A DNA stretch of 64,000 nucleotides from CAZVYJ01 sp964631565 (GCA_964631565.1 CAZVYJ010000005.1:26018-90017), one strand, 5' to 3'. Shown: positions 50,547 to 60,316, numbered from the stretch's first letter. Notes: generated from the letters alone by a model not told the origin. Numbers and translations: made by a program.

Positions 50547-53500
50547 TTACTTGACCAGCTTGAACGGGCCGTATTCGTCGCGGTCGAACATCTCGAACTG
50601 GTACATCGGGTCCGGATTCTTCTCGGTCGCGGGCAGATATCCGCGGCACCAGAAGTGAACGCCCATTTCCTTGCCGTCGTGCGGCACGAGGCCGACGTTT
50701 TCGGTTTTGGGAACGGCCACGCGGATTACGTACCAGCCGTTGTCGGCTTTAGTCCAGGTCCACTTGATCTTGTCCCTGTTATTGAACAGTTCGTTGGTCC
50801 AGCCCGGGTAACCGGTTACCGGAACCGGGTCGATGTTGTTCCACACGGTCACGCCCGGGGCCGGCCCGAACGTGTCGGGCTTCACGGCGTTGGCGGCGTT
50901 TTCGTCGCGTGGAATGGCCAGCGTCATGCCCACGTTGTCCTTGCCGTGGAAGAAGCCGTCCGCGTTGCAGTCCAGCGTGAAGAACACGTTGAACTTGTAC
51001 GGGGCCGCGAAGGCCAGGTAGACGTTATCGTCGTCCCAGTTGAGATAGGTGTTCATCCTGACGTCGCAGCCGTTCTCGGACAGGATTTTTGACACCGCCG
51101 GGATAATCCGCTTTGGCGTTATGGCGTTGGGCGTCTTCGCGAAGATGTCCCAGTCCTTCTCGTTGAACTTTCCGTCGATGGTCGGTGTTTTCTTCGGCCG
51201 CTCGTATTTATAGTCGAACAGCGCGAACGGATAGGTGAAGTCGAAATTCTTCGTCAGCATGGGGTTGTTATTCTTCACGCCCATCGGCGTGGGGTTGAAT
51301 ACGCCCGCGGTGAGGTTTTGCAGGTCGTCAAGCCCGTTGCCGTAGGAGAACTTGTTGTCGGGACTCGTGCCGGCACGCTTTTCGTCCCACGGGGTGTTCG
51401 GCGCTTCATCAGGCACGCCGTCGCCGTCCTTGTCAGCCGTCACGACGACCTTTCCGAACGGGCAGTTTACGTAGGCAGCCGGGGGCATGAACTTCAGCGT
51501 GTGCGCCAGGAAGCTGAAGTCTTCGCCGAACCGGCCGGGGTGCACCCACGGCCCGTCAGCGGAGTTGTATCCGTGCACGCCGTCGGCGCCCGGCACGCCG
51601 CACTGGTACATCCAGCCTTCGGTGACGTGGTGGAATTCATGCGTAAGCAGCCAGATTCCGCCGCCGCCGGTGAAGCAGCAGCCGGTCGTGTATGTCAGCT
51701 TGCCTCCCCACCATGGCGTCGGCCAGGGGTAGGCGTAGGTGCCATTGCCGCCGATTGTGATTACGCCGCCGAAGTCGCTCGGCTCCATGTTCAGGCTGTC
51801 AGCGAGCGTCTTGAGGTCTTTATACACTTCTTCGGAGCTTGAGCCGAGGAAAGCGAAATCGACCGGCCGCGTCACGAACAGGTAGTGCATGTTCAGGTAG
51901 AAGCGGAAGCGGCTGTTGGCCCAGTAGAAATACTGCACCGCCGCGCCGGCTTCCTTGCAGGCCGGGCCGTTGAACCATGCCTCATCGCGGATGACCGGCT
52001 TGCCGTCCGTGCCGTCGGGATTCTTGAACGTCACGTTGCCGTAGCACAGCACCGCCACCTGGACTTCGGTGTATGCCATTTCGCCCTTGGGGGCCAGCGT
52101 GGCGAAACGGAAGTCGCCGACGTTGCCGCCGGCGGGAATTGTCTGAGTCGGAGACACGATGGCGTAAGTGTGCCGCGTGGCGCTCTTCAGGTCGGTCAAC
52201 TCGACCTTGTGGTCGGTTTCCATCGCGCCGCTGCCGTATTTCCTGCCCTTGGTGTAATCGACCGAGCTTGGCAGCGTGACAGGAACCGGCGTGTCTAGCA
52301 CGATAATCTGCGTGGGCGTGGGCACGTCGGTTTTCCACGTGATGACGGCCGAGTCGGAGGTGATGTCGCTCACCTTCGGCGCAACCGGCGTCATCGCAGG
52401 CGCGAAGAACACTATTTTCTTGTTCCACGCGTCGGCTACAACGAGCATGCCGTCCTTGTCGACGACTGCCTGCTCGGCTGCCGCTGCGCCGCGGCGGAGT
52501 TCCTTCCACTGCGGGTCATAGGCGATAAGTGTTGAGCCGGTGGCGACGTAGAAATTCTTGCCGTCGAAGGCCACGCTGTGCGGCCAGACCGGCAGGCCGA
52601 GGTCGATTACCTTCGGCTCGGCAGTCGCGTCGGACGGGTCGATTATCTGGATGCGGTGATTGGCCGAGTCGCTCACGTAGAGCTTGCCTTCGATGCAGTT
52701 TATCTGCCACGGCAGGTTGAACTGGCCTGCCTTGTTTATGTTCACGTCGACCCTGCCGTCGCCGGTGAGGCGGACGATGCGGTTGTTGCCGCTGTCGGAA
52801 ACCCAAATCTTTCCGTCGGGCGTAACGGCGACGCCCAGCGGATTCTTGAGGGCGTCGTCGCCGGCCGGCGTGAGAATATTGAGCGATTTGCCGTTAACGT
52901 CGAATATCTGGACGCGGCTGTTGCCGTATTCCGCCACGCAGATATTGCCGGACTTGTCGACGGTGACCGCCATCGGCACGTTCATTTCGCCGGCGGCCTG
53001 GCCGTACTTGCCGAACTCGCGAACCAGCTTGCCGTCCGGAGTGACTATCTGCAGGCGGTGCATGTTCGGCACGGGATAAACGATGTTGCCGTCAGGCAGT
53101 ATCGCCAGCGAGCTGACCCATTCCGGGTTTACCGTGCCGCTCGGCGCCGCGCGCCAGTCGGCGCCTTTGGCGACCGATATTACCACGTCGTCGAATTCGC
53201 AGTGTCCGAGCGAGCATTCCAGCCCGACATAGCCGCTGCGGTGATATTCAATCGCGCCGGAGGTTATCTGTTTGCCGTCCCAGTACAGGTCGAACGTTCC
53301 GTCGGTGTTGTTGACGTCCATGCGGAAGTCGTGCCACTTTCCGTCAGGCCTCAGGTCGCCCGTGGCGCCGCCGGTGCCGAGGAAGCCCCGGCCTCTCATC
53401 CAGCCGAACATTATCGGATTATTGCCGTCGTAACGCAGCATGTTGCCGCTGTCGCCGGTGACCTGGTTGAAGACGTTCCAGTAGAAGCCGGCACCTGCTC

Positions 53501-53801
53501 CGCCGCCGACAAGCCGCACCTTGGTTTCGATGCGATAATCGCAGCGCAGGTACAGCCCGCGGGCCACGATGCCGTAGTCGAATGAGCCGGCGTCCTGGTG
53601 CAGCGTGCCGTCCTTGACGTACCAGTGGCCGGAGAAGGCCGACCACTTTTTGGCCAGCTCGGCCTGCTGGGCGGCCGGCTCGGTGGCCGTGTAATCCGAG
53701 AAGTCGTCCTGGAAAATAATGTCCCTGTCTTCCGCCATGCATACGCCGGCTGAAAGGGACAGAGACGTAATGACCAAAAGAGACAGGTAAACTTTATTCA
53801 T
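50547..53801 (-). CDS. Large exported NHL-repeat protein with HExxH metalloprotease motif and C-terminal carbohydrate-binding-like domain
   Basis: A 1084-residue protein. A signal peptide (KVYLSLLVITSLSLSAGVCMA) is followed by a laminin-G/DUF1080-like sandwich (about 30-215). Then come at least four NHL-type repeats (about 220-480: ILPDGNIVYPVPNMHRLQIV, VAVTPDGKIWVSDSGNNRIV), a fibronectin-III/phosphatase-N-like domain (about 480-575), and a domain with LTHEFHHVTEG, a HExxH zinc site at His721, Glu722 and His725 with Glu728 as possible extra ligand. DKDGDGVPDEAP is a Ca-binding loop. The last 200 residues (TIDGKFNEKDWDIF onward) resemble CBM9-like domains. ATG 53801 follows AGGAGAT. Role in polymer or protein breakdown outside the cell is inferred. 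Confidence 0.65.
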   Translation of the reverse strand: MNKVYLSLLVITSLSLSAGVCMAEDRDIIFQDDFSDYTATEPAAQQAELAKKWSAFSGHWYVKDGTLHQDAGSFDYGIVARGLYLRCDYRIETKVRLVGGGAGAGFYWNVFNQVTGDSGNMLRYDGNNPIMFGWMRGRGFLGTGGATGDLRPDGKWHDFRMDVNNTDGTFDLYWDGKQITSGAIEYHRSGYVGLECSLGHCEFDDVVISVAKGADWRAAPSGTVNPEWVSSLAILPDGNIVYPVPNMHRLQIVTPDGKLVREFGKYGQAAGEMNVPMAVTVDKSGNICVAEYGNSRVQIFDVNGKSLNILTPAGDDALKNPLGVAVTPDGKIWVSDSGNNRIVRLTGDGRVDVNINKAGQFNLPWQINCIEGKLYVSDSANHRIQIIDPSDATAEPKVIDLGLPVWPHSVAFDGKNFYVATGSTLIAYDPQWKELRRGAAAAEQAVVDKDGMLVVADAWNKKIVFFAPAMTPVAPKVSDITSDSAVITWKTDVPTPTQIIVLDTPVPVTLPSSVDYTKGRKYGSGAMETDHKVELTDLKSATRHTYAIVSPTQTIPAGGNVGDFRFATLAPKGEMAYTEVQVAVLCYGNVTFKNPDGTDGKPVIRDEAWFNGPACKEAGAAVQYFYWANSRFRFYLNMHYLFVTRPVDFAFLGSSSEEVYKDLKTLADSLNMEPSDFGGVITIGGNGTYAYPWPTPWWGGKLTYTTGCCFTGGGGIWLLTHEFHHVTEGWMYQCGVPGADGVHGYNSADGPWVHPGRFGEDFSFLAHTLKFMPPAAYVNCPFGKVVVTADKDGDGVPDEAPNTPWDEKRAGTSPDNKFSYGNGLDDLQNLTAGVFNPTPMGVKNNNPMLTKNFDFTYPFALFDYKYERPKKTPTIDGKFNEKDWDIFAKTPNAITPKRIIPAVSKILSENGCDVRMNTYLNWDDDNVYLAFAAPYKFNVFFTLDCNADGFFHGKDNVGMTLAIPRDENAANAVKPDTFGPAPGVTVWNNIDPVPVTGYPGWTNELFNNRDKIKWTWTKADNGWYVIRVAVPKTENVGLVPHDGKEMGVHFWCRGYLPATEKNPDPMYQFEMFDRDEYGPFKLVK

Positions 53802-53949
53802 CGATAATCTCCTGAATTTACCGGACACTGACTGTGCGGATAACGCGGCCGTGCAATTCCACAGCAGCGGCATCCACAAAAACTGAAACACCGCCGGCGG
53901 CGTCAGGTTCCTTCGGGATAAAAATTGATGAAGGTCGTTGCGGCCGGAA

Positions 53950-54076
53950 AAGCTGTTTCAAAACTACTTCTTGGGTGCCACGGGTTGCTCGCAACCCGTG
54001 TACGGTGTCGAAAGAACACGGCCCCTGAGGGGCCGTGGCACCCCTAACTTACACAACAGGTGTTTTGAAACAGCTT
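53950..54076. repeat. 127-bp composite cruciform element with 15-bp terminal inverted repeats
   Basis: The ends AAGCTGTTTCAAAAC (53950-53964) and GTTTTGAAACAGCTT (54062-54076) are perfect inverted repeats. Inside, GGGTGCCAC (53973-53981) pairs with GTGGCACCC (54035-54043). Within that, two perfect hairpins stand side by side: CACGGGTTGC/GCAACCCGTG and CACGGCCCC/GGGGCCGTG. No open frame is present. This looks like a MITE or BIME-type mobile repeat placed between two same-strand genes. Confidence 0.75.
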
Positions 54077-54084
54077 CCCGTTAA

Positions 54085-57000
54085 TCAGTACCGGACCTCG
54101 ACGCTCACGGCGCCTTTCAGGTCATGGAGTTTCACGAATTCGCCGGCCGCGTCGAAATCCTTCCACTCCTTGCCGTTGACCATGACGCTTTTCATCGCCG
54201 CAGCATCGGGATGTCGCAGCCGCAGACGGACTTCGCCGACGGCGCCGCGCGACGGCATCGTGACAGTCGCGGCGATTCTGCCGTTGTCGGCGTCGGATGC
54301 AATTTCGTAATTCACGTCGCCGTAATAGGTGGGCGCGTTTTTGACCGAAATCTTTTTGCCCTGCTGCAGCCATGCTCGCGGCGTTGCGCGTGCCAGCCAC
54401 AGATTTCCGCCGTCTTCCATGACCAGCATGTTGCGGAACCGTTCGAGGAATGCCGCTTCCTCGAAAATCTTGTCCGGCGGGCCGTGAACCGCGTGCTCGT
54501 TGAATATGTATCCGTCGTTCGGGAGGATATCGACGGCATAGCAGTTCAGCATGGAACGGATGAAAACAGGAATGTCGTCGCCGGCCAGGTGCAGGTTCGC
54601 CGTGCGCTCCAGTCCGCCCTGGTACTGCCAGCCGGCCTCGAACCAGCCGTGCTTCGCCGCGTTGGCGTTTTCAAGCAGCAGGCGATCTTCCAGCACGTCG
54701 AGATATCCCTGCACGCGCACGTCATTTGCTGGCAGCAGGCCGGCCGGGCTTATCAGCGCCGCCGCTGACTGGACCGTGTCCCAGTACATCGGCCCGACAT
54801 GCTCGCCCGAGCCTTCGCGCCGCCAGCCCCACGCGCCGACGGCCGGCCCGCGCACATAGCATGCGAACGGTATGACGGAATGGAACGTGCCGTCCCGCAC
54901 CGGCACAACCGGCGACAGTGCGATTGACCTTTCGACTGCCGCCCGCAGGTCCCTGCGATACGCCTCGGCCTCGGCGGCGAGCTTTGCGCCGCCTTCGGGG
55001 TCGATGACAGCCAGCGTAGCCGCCAGGCGTGACACCGACGCCCAGTAATAAGCCTCGCATTCGTAGAACTGCATCCACAGTCCGCCGCTGTCCGGCGTAA
55101 CCTGAAGCGGCGGCTGCAGGCCCTTGCACCACAGGCGCTGGCCGCCGGGAAGCGCCTGCGCCATCACCTGCCGCTGGCGGAGCATCCACTCGGCGTTGGC
55201 CTTTATGCGCGGAGCCGACGCCTTCAGCCACTCCACATCGCCGGTCATCCAGTAGTGCTGCGTAATCGCCCACCCGATTGAGCCGGGGCCGAACGCGTGG
55301 ACGCCGTCCATCTGTCCGCCGACGCCCGGCGGGCCTTCGGCGTGCGTGAAGCAGCCGTGACCTTCAGTAAACAAACCGTTGGGACGGTCGGGCAGGGCCC
55401 ATGGGTGGTGGCCCTTTGAACTGGGGTCCATCGGCAGCGAAATCCACTGGTCGAAGCCGTCGGCCGCCGCGTCGTGCGAACCCATAAGGTCCAGCACTGC
55501 AAGAACCAGGTATGTCTCGGCGGCGAGTATGCCGTAGGGATAATCGTCGAACCACAGCCGCCCGGTCTTCGGATTCTTCTGCGCGTGACGCACGAGATGC
55601 CACGCCCCGAGATTCCATTGTGCCGTCAGACGCTCCGAAGGCACCTGGACTTTCATGGCCGGTTCGCAGCCCGCCGGCGGGGCGGGGTGGGGCGGCAGGT
55701 TTTTGACATCGCCGCGCATCGCTGTGACGGCGCCTTGCCATGTCTGCTCTTCATGTGCGCGAATCTGCTGCCGGATTGTGCTGAGATTTCTGGCCCGAAG
55801 CTCCTTTATGAATTCGCGTGCGCTGGCGGCTTTCGAGGCAAGCTCGATTGGAGGCTGCGAAGGAATCGGCTGCTCCGCGGCGCCCATTGTGTAGAAACTC
55901 CACACGTTATTGTTGCCCTGGCCGTCCGCGTGCGGGTTGCCGGCGTGAATCGTGCCGGCGACATCCTGCGCAAGGTTCCATGTCCGCTTGCTGCCGCCGG
56001 TTTCGCTGATGACGAAGTCGATGACTGTCGTGTCGCAGTAGTGCGTGCCTTTACGGCCGACGACTAGCGATATCATGTCGCCCGGTTCGACGGCGACCTC
56101 GCCGAGTTTTTTGGAATCGGCCTCGCATGGGATCGTCTGCGGATTTTTGCCATCGGTCGCACCGTGGGCGAGAATCTCGCGCTCGGTTTTTGTTTCGCGA
56201 ACGATCCGCCATTCGATTCCGTCGCCTGTCGCCTGGCCGTGCGAGACGGCGCCCCGGATTTTCATAACGCCCTTGATTGGGCTTCGCCAGCCGACGGCCA
56301 CGTCGCGGTCGGCGCCGGGGTGCATGGCCAGACTTTTTGCCGGGACGGTTATGCCGCTGACCGTGACATCCTTGTCGGCCGGGTTGCCGCCGAACCACGG
56401 GCACTGGTCGCTGCCCCAGCCGATTAGTCCCTTGTCGCCGGCGATGGCGTCCATTTTCGTTGTCATAATGTTATGCGCGAGCAGCGGGTTGGACGGCGAT
56501 TCCGCGGCGGGCGAGGTATCCGGCAGCCGGCGGACGAAGAAGCCATACTCCGGCGCGAGAATCGGTCCGTTGTCCAGGTCGGCCGCCAGGAACGAAAAGT
56601 TGCCGGCCTTCGTCCACACCGTGACGATGGTGCGGGCGACGTCGTCGCTCTGGGTCGTGAACGGCATGACCTGCCGCCACTTCGACGTGCCGATGTAAAG
56701 CAGGCTGAACTTCACGCCGCGGCGGTTGGTGTTTTTCCCGGCGGAATTCCATGATGCTGCGTTTGTGACTTTGGTGGTTGCGTCGCCGTCGAGGGGTTTC
56801 AGTCCGGCCGCCACGCCGTCGTAGGTTTCGATGCTGCCGCTGTAGTCCCTGGCGGCAGTGGCGTCGTCGAATCCCCATTCGATTTCGACGTCCATTTTCT
56901 TCCAGCGGTCGGCTACGATCGCCCGCACAGCGGGCGCGTCGTAGTCGGCGGCCGTCTTGCCTTCGCCAAGGCTGACGACAATGCCGCACGTCGCCGCCTG

Positions 57001-57483
57001 CAGGTCGTATACATATACATTGCCGTCCGCGGATACCGTGGGCTTGACCGTTTTGACTGTCGCTTCCAGGTTGTTCCACCACGAACTGGCCGACCCGCGG
57101 TTGTCCAGCGTTGTTATCGTCAGCTCCTCCGGAGAAGGTTTGCGCTTAGCGCCGGCCGGCCAGCTCAGCTCAAGCTGCTGCACCGGGCGGATTTCCTCCC
57201 ACAGCAGGCTGCACAACACCTGCTTTATCGCGGGGGCGTTCGTGTCGATGGGCTTGTTCAGCGGCAGACGGGCGAAGTGCATCAGGGCCACCCAGCTCTC
57301 CGGCGGATTTTCGTCCGCCTTGCGGTCCGCGCGGTACTGGTAGGCGCTTGAGGCGATATCGGCGGGCTGGCCCGCCTGCGGCGACTTGGACAATTTGTCC
57401 GCCGTTCCGCCCTGTGCAATGACTGAGTACCCGATAACAAGAATTGCCAAAACCAGCATCTCTGTCGTTATATGTATGGACAT
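54085..57483 (-). CDS. Large exported six-hairpin glycosidase-like protein
   Basis: A 1132-residue protein with a hydrophobic N-terminal segment (MLVLAILVIGYSVIAQ) acting as signal peptide or anchor. Residues 30-300 form an unrecognised beta-rich domain; about 320-530 resembles a carbohydrate-binding or heterotrimeric sandwich (CPWFGGNPADKD, AMHPGADRDVAVGW). From about 590 an (alpha/alpha)6 domain runs (AETYLVLAVLDLMGSHD, WAITQHYWMTGDVEWL, YECEAYYWASVSRL, KHGWFEAGWQYQGGLERT), ending in a short beta-sandwich. It likely cleaves a complex glycan; family and substrate are not known. It is divergent from the GH36-like lipoprotein. Confidence 0.6.
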   Translation of the reverse strand: MSIHITTEMLVLAILVIGYSVIAQGGTADKLSKSPQAGQPADIASSAYQYRADRKADENPPESWVALMHFARLPLNKPIDTNAPAIKQVLCSLLWEEIRPVQQLELSWPAGAKRKPSPEELTITTLDNRGSASSWWNNLEATVKTVKPTVSADGNVYVYDLQAATCGIVVSLGEGKTAADYDAPAVRAIVADRWKKMDVEIEWGFDDATAARDYSGSIETYDGVAAGLKPLDGDATTKVTNAASWNSAGKNTNRRGVKFSLLYIGTSKWRQVMPFTTQSDDVARTIVTVWTKAGNFSFLAADLDNGPILAPEYGFFVRRLPDTSPAAESPSNPLLAHNIMTTKMDAIAGDKGLIGWGSDQCPWFGGNPADKDVTVSGITVPAKSLAMHPGADRDVAVGWRSPIKGVMKIRGAVSHGQATGDGIEWRIVRETKTEREILAHGATDGKNPQTIPCEADSKKLGEVAVEPGDMISLVVGRKGTHYCDTTVIDFVISETGGSKRTWNLAQDVAGTIHAGNPHADGQGNNNVWSFYTMGAAEQPIPSQPPIELASKAASAREFIKELRARNLSTIRQQIRAHEEQTWQGAVTAMRGDVKNLPPHPAPPAGCEPAMKVQVPSERLTAQWNLGAWHLVRHAQKNPKTGRLWFDDYPYGILAAETYLVLAVLDLMGSHDAAADGFDQWISLPMDPSSKGHHPWALPDRPNGLFTEGHGCFTHAEGPPGVGGQMDGVHAFGPGSIGWAITQHYWMTGDVEWLKASAPRIKANAEWMLRQRQVMAQALPGGQRLWCKGLQPPLQVTPDSGGLWMQFYECEAYYWASVSRLAATLAVIDPEGGAKLAAEAEAYRRDLRAAVERSIALSPVVPVRDGTFHSVIPFACYVRGPAVGAWGWRREGSGEHVGPMYWDTVQSAAALISPAGLLPANDVRVQGYLDVLEDRLLLENANAAKHGWFEAGWQYQGGLERTANLHLAGDDIPVFIRSMLNCYAVDILPNDGYIFNEHAVHGPPDKIFEEAAFLERFRNMLVMEDGGNLWLARATPRAWLQQGKKISVKNAPTYYGDVNYEIASDADNGRIAATVTMPSRGAVGEVRLRLRHPDAAAMKSVMVNGKEWKDFDAAGEFVKLHDLKGAVSVEVRY

Positions 57484-57500
57484 GTTCTCAGTTCCTTTGG

Positions 57501-57559
57501 AAGCATTTTTACTATCATGACTTCAACGGATTTGCGATAACGAAGTTTCGTAAATGCTT
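57501..57559. promoter_or_regulatory. Divergent regulatory gap between two glycosidase-like genes
   Basis: AAGCATTT (57501-57508) and AAATGCTT (57552-57559) are inverted, and ACGAAGTTTCGT (57540-57551) is nearly palindromic. The gap 57484-57673 must contain divergent promoters, so shared control of both genes is plausible. No regulator is identified. Confidence 0.3.
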
Positions 57560-57673
57560 TTATGTGACGAAGACTGCGATGACCATATCATGGCAGCGAT
57601 TCTTTAAAAAGATACTTCCGGCGACCCCCGCGGCAGAACCGCGAGTCTGCACCTTATGGAACGGAGACGCAAG

Positions 57674-60298
57674 ATGACCATATCCCGAATCGTTCTGATC
57701 GGTTTGTTTTTCCTTTGCGTCGGTCTGTGGTTCGGCTGCGACAGCAGCACGGACGAGGCTTCCGATGTTAAAACCCCAACGACACCAAAAGGCCAGGAGC
57801 CGACGACCATGAAAAAAGATGAGCCGCAGCCAGTCTGGATGCCGCTGCAGATTACAAGCGCCGTTTCCCGGGCCGGCGCAACGCTAACAATCCTTGAAGA
57901 CGGCTCGATCATCGCCGCAGGTCCCAACGCCGACAAGGACGTCTACACGGTGACTGCGACCACAAAGCTGACCGGCATAACCGCGGTCCAGATTGAAGTG
58001 ATTCCCGACGAGGCGTTCGGCGGCGGGGCCGGGCGAGGCCGCGTTAACAATCTCGTGCTTACCGAATTCAGCCTCAAGGCAGCGCCTGCCGACGGGAAAG
58101 CCGATGCGGCCGCCGTTCCGTTTACCGCAGCCGCAGCCGATTTCTCGCAGGAAGGCTGGCCCGTCGCGGCCGCCATCGACGGCAAGGCCGAAACCGGCTG
58201 GGCTATCGACCCGCAGGAAGCCACGCCGCATGGGGCGATATTTTCAACGGCGAAGCCCGTCGGTTTTGACGGCGGCACGGTCCTGACGTTCACGCTCGAG
58301 CAGGGTTTTCAGGCGCACAACATCGGCAGGTTCCGCCTCTGGGCGACCACGACCAGCCCCGTGCCTCCGCCGTGCACGACGGCTGAGATGGCCGCCGGAC
58401 TGGCGCCGGAGCCTGTGATGACCGCATCGGGCAAGAAGGAAACATGGACGCTGTCCACGGCCGACACGGCGCTGACGGTCGGCGTGGACTCGACGGACCA
58501 GCTGGTAATCTACAGCCTGGCCAATATCGACGCCGGATGGAACTGGACGGCCCAGCCGTCGGTAATCGCGCTGCCGAAGCAGGTGACGGCCGGCGACAAA
58601 GTGATAAAACCCGCAGCGTGGCGATTCAACAAGGCCGATGCGGCCGCGGACACGCTCACACTGACGTTCGATTGCGTCCAGCTGCCGGGGCTTTCGCTTG
58701 AATCGGTCTGGTGGTCCGCCTCGCCGAAGCTGCCCGGTCCGCTGCAGCATACGTTCAGGGTGTGCAACAAAACCGACTCCGTTGTCCGCCTGTCGAAACC
58801 ATACCTTGGCGTTATCGTGCAGCCGAACTCCGGGCGGAAGGCGTTGCTGTGGACGTTCGGCGACCAGGCCGGTCCGACGCGGAAGCAGGGATTAACCGAC
58901 GGTTCGAGGATGAAGATCGTGAGCCGGGATGGCAAATTCGGCCAGCCCATGCCGTTCTGCGTAATCGACGACGCCGGGCAGGGCGGCCTGTATCTGGGCA
59001 TGGAAAACCAGGCGGATTTCAAGATTACCGTGGACACGTTCGGCACTGACATGGTCAGGGCGGACGCGCAATACATGGCCGGCAGGGGCATGGACGTTCC
59101 GGCCGGCGAGACCGCAGCCGCGTCGCCGACTTATCTGGGCGTCTACAATGGCGACATCGACGACGGGTGCAACCAGTTCAAGCGATGGTTCTGGAATAAC
59201 AAGACCCCGGCCAATCACCGCAGCGACCCCATAGCGCCGTGGGCGATTTTCGGCGGGCTGTGGAGCTATGAAACCGCAGGTTCGAAGGCGGCCGGCGCGG
59301 TGTGGTGGTCGGACGAGGCGACCTACCGCAAGGGCGTGGAGAAGGAAGGGCTGAAGGACATGGGGTTCGAGGCCGTCGAGGTGGACGCATACTGGGCCGA
59401 GGCGGCCAAGGCCGGCGACTGGCCGAGCGGCACGAAAATCATACCGCAGCTGGCGCACGAGAACGGCCTGAAGCTGAACCTGTACCTGATGAACCATGTA
59501 ACATGGGACACGCGGGAATATCTGAAAGAAATCTGGAACGAATACGCCCCTGACATGTGGCGCAACGATTTCCAGGATACGGACCTGAATATCCAGGCGT
59601 GGGCGCAGGAAAACTGCTCGAAAAATTACCGCTTCAACCTGAGCTGCAGCTCCTGCGATTTCAGGACCATGACCTACGCGTCGATTACGGACCTGTACGA
59701 CGACAACCCGGACGTGACGCGGAAGCTGTTCTACAACCTGTCGCGGGTTCTTCCGCCCGCGCAGATCAACATACTGATACATCTGCCTTATACCGTCTGG
59801 GACAAGGGCGCCCCGTCGTGGAAGTGGGACAAGGACCGCTTCGTCAGGCATTTCCGCAGCACTTTGCTGGCGGGCAGCTGGACGGCGGTGGCCGCCATAA
59901 CTCCGGAGTATAACCTGCCGAAAATCGTGCTGCCCTCGGACCTGCCGGAGATGATCCCGCATCTGAAATCCAACCTGGCTATCTACAAGAGCGAGATTCG
60001 CCCGCTCATCCGCGATGGCAACCTATACCACGACATCGTCGACGCCGCGTCCGGCTTCGACGGCGTCCAGTATTGCAGCCCCCAGAAGGACCGCGGCGTC
60101 GTCATGCTGTTCGGGCCGGCCGGGGGGAGCACGACCGTGATGTTCAAGCGTCTGAAGCCGGAGCAGAAGTACCAGGTGAAATTCACTGACATGCCGGAGC
60201 AGAACACGACGCTCACCGGCGCGCAGCTGATGAAGGAAGGTTTGCCGGTCACGTTCACCGGAACGGCCCAGTCGGAAATCATCCTGATAGGGGAGTGA
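57674..60298 (+). CDS. Lipoprotein with PSCyt-type domain and GH36/GH27-like TIM-barrel glycosidase region
   Basis: An 874-residue lipoprotein. The signal peptide ends in the lipobox LWFGC. Residues about 45-225 match the segment found in planctomycete cytochrome (PSCyt1) proteins: NNLVLTEFSLKAAPADGKAD, DFSQEGWPVAAAIDGKAETG, and the TIGRF-like NIGRFRLWATT. A beta-supersandwich follows, then a TIM-barrel region (DMGFEAVEVDAYW, NGLKLNLYLMNHV, MWRNDFQDTDLN), like alpha-galactosidase clan members. It ends in a small beta-domain. No heme-binding CxxCH is present. ATG 57674 follows GGAGACG. It probably acts on surface-bound glycan in the periplasm. Confidence 0.65.
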   Translation: MTISRIVLIGLFFLCVGLWFGCDSSTDEASDVKTPTTPKGQEPTTMKKDEPQPVWMPLQITSAVSRAGATLTILEDGSIIAAGPNADKDVYTVTATTKLTGITAVQIEVIPDEAFGGGAGRGRVNNLVLTEFSLKAAPADGKADAAAVPFTAAAADFSQEGWPVAAAIDGKAETGWAIDPQEATPHGAIFSTAKPVGFDGGTVLTFTLEQGFQAHNIGRFRLWATTTSPVPPPCTTAEMAAGLAPEPVMTASGKKETWTLSTADTALTVGVDSTDQLVIYSLANIDAGWNWTAQPSVIALPKQVTAGDKVIKPAAWRFNKADAAADTLTLTFDCVQLPGLSLESVWWSASPKLPGPLQHTFRVCNKTDSVVRLSKPYLGVIVQPNSGRKALLWTFGDQAGPTRKQGLTDGSRMKIVSRDGKFGQPMPFCVIDDAGQGGLYLGMENQADFKITVDTFGTDMVRADAQYMAGRGMDVPAGETAAASPTYLGVYNGDIDDGCNQFKRWFWNNKTPANHRSDPIAPWAIFGGLWSYETAGSKAAGAVWWSDEATYRKGVEKEGLKDMGFEAVEVDAYWAEAAKAGDWPSGTKIIPQLAHENGLKLNLYLMNHVTWDTREYLKEIWNEYAPDMWRNDFQDTDLNIQAWAQENCSKNYRFNLSCSSCDFRTMTYASITDLYDDNPDVTRKLFYNLSRVLPPAQINILIHLPYTVWDKGAPSWKWDKDRFVRHFRSTLLAGSWTAVAAITPEYNLPKIVLPSDLPEMIPHLKSNLAIYKSEIRPLIRDGNLYHDIVDAASGFDGVQYCSPQKDRGVVMLFGPAGGSTTVMFKRLKPEQKYQVKFTDMPEQNTTLTGAQLMKEGLPVTFTGTAQSEIILIGE

Positions 60299-60316
60299 TT
60301 GGGTTAAAAAAACAAA

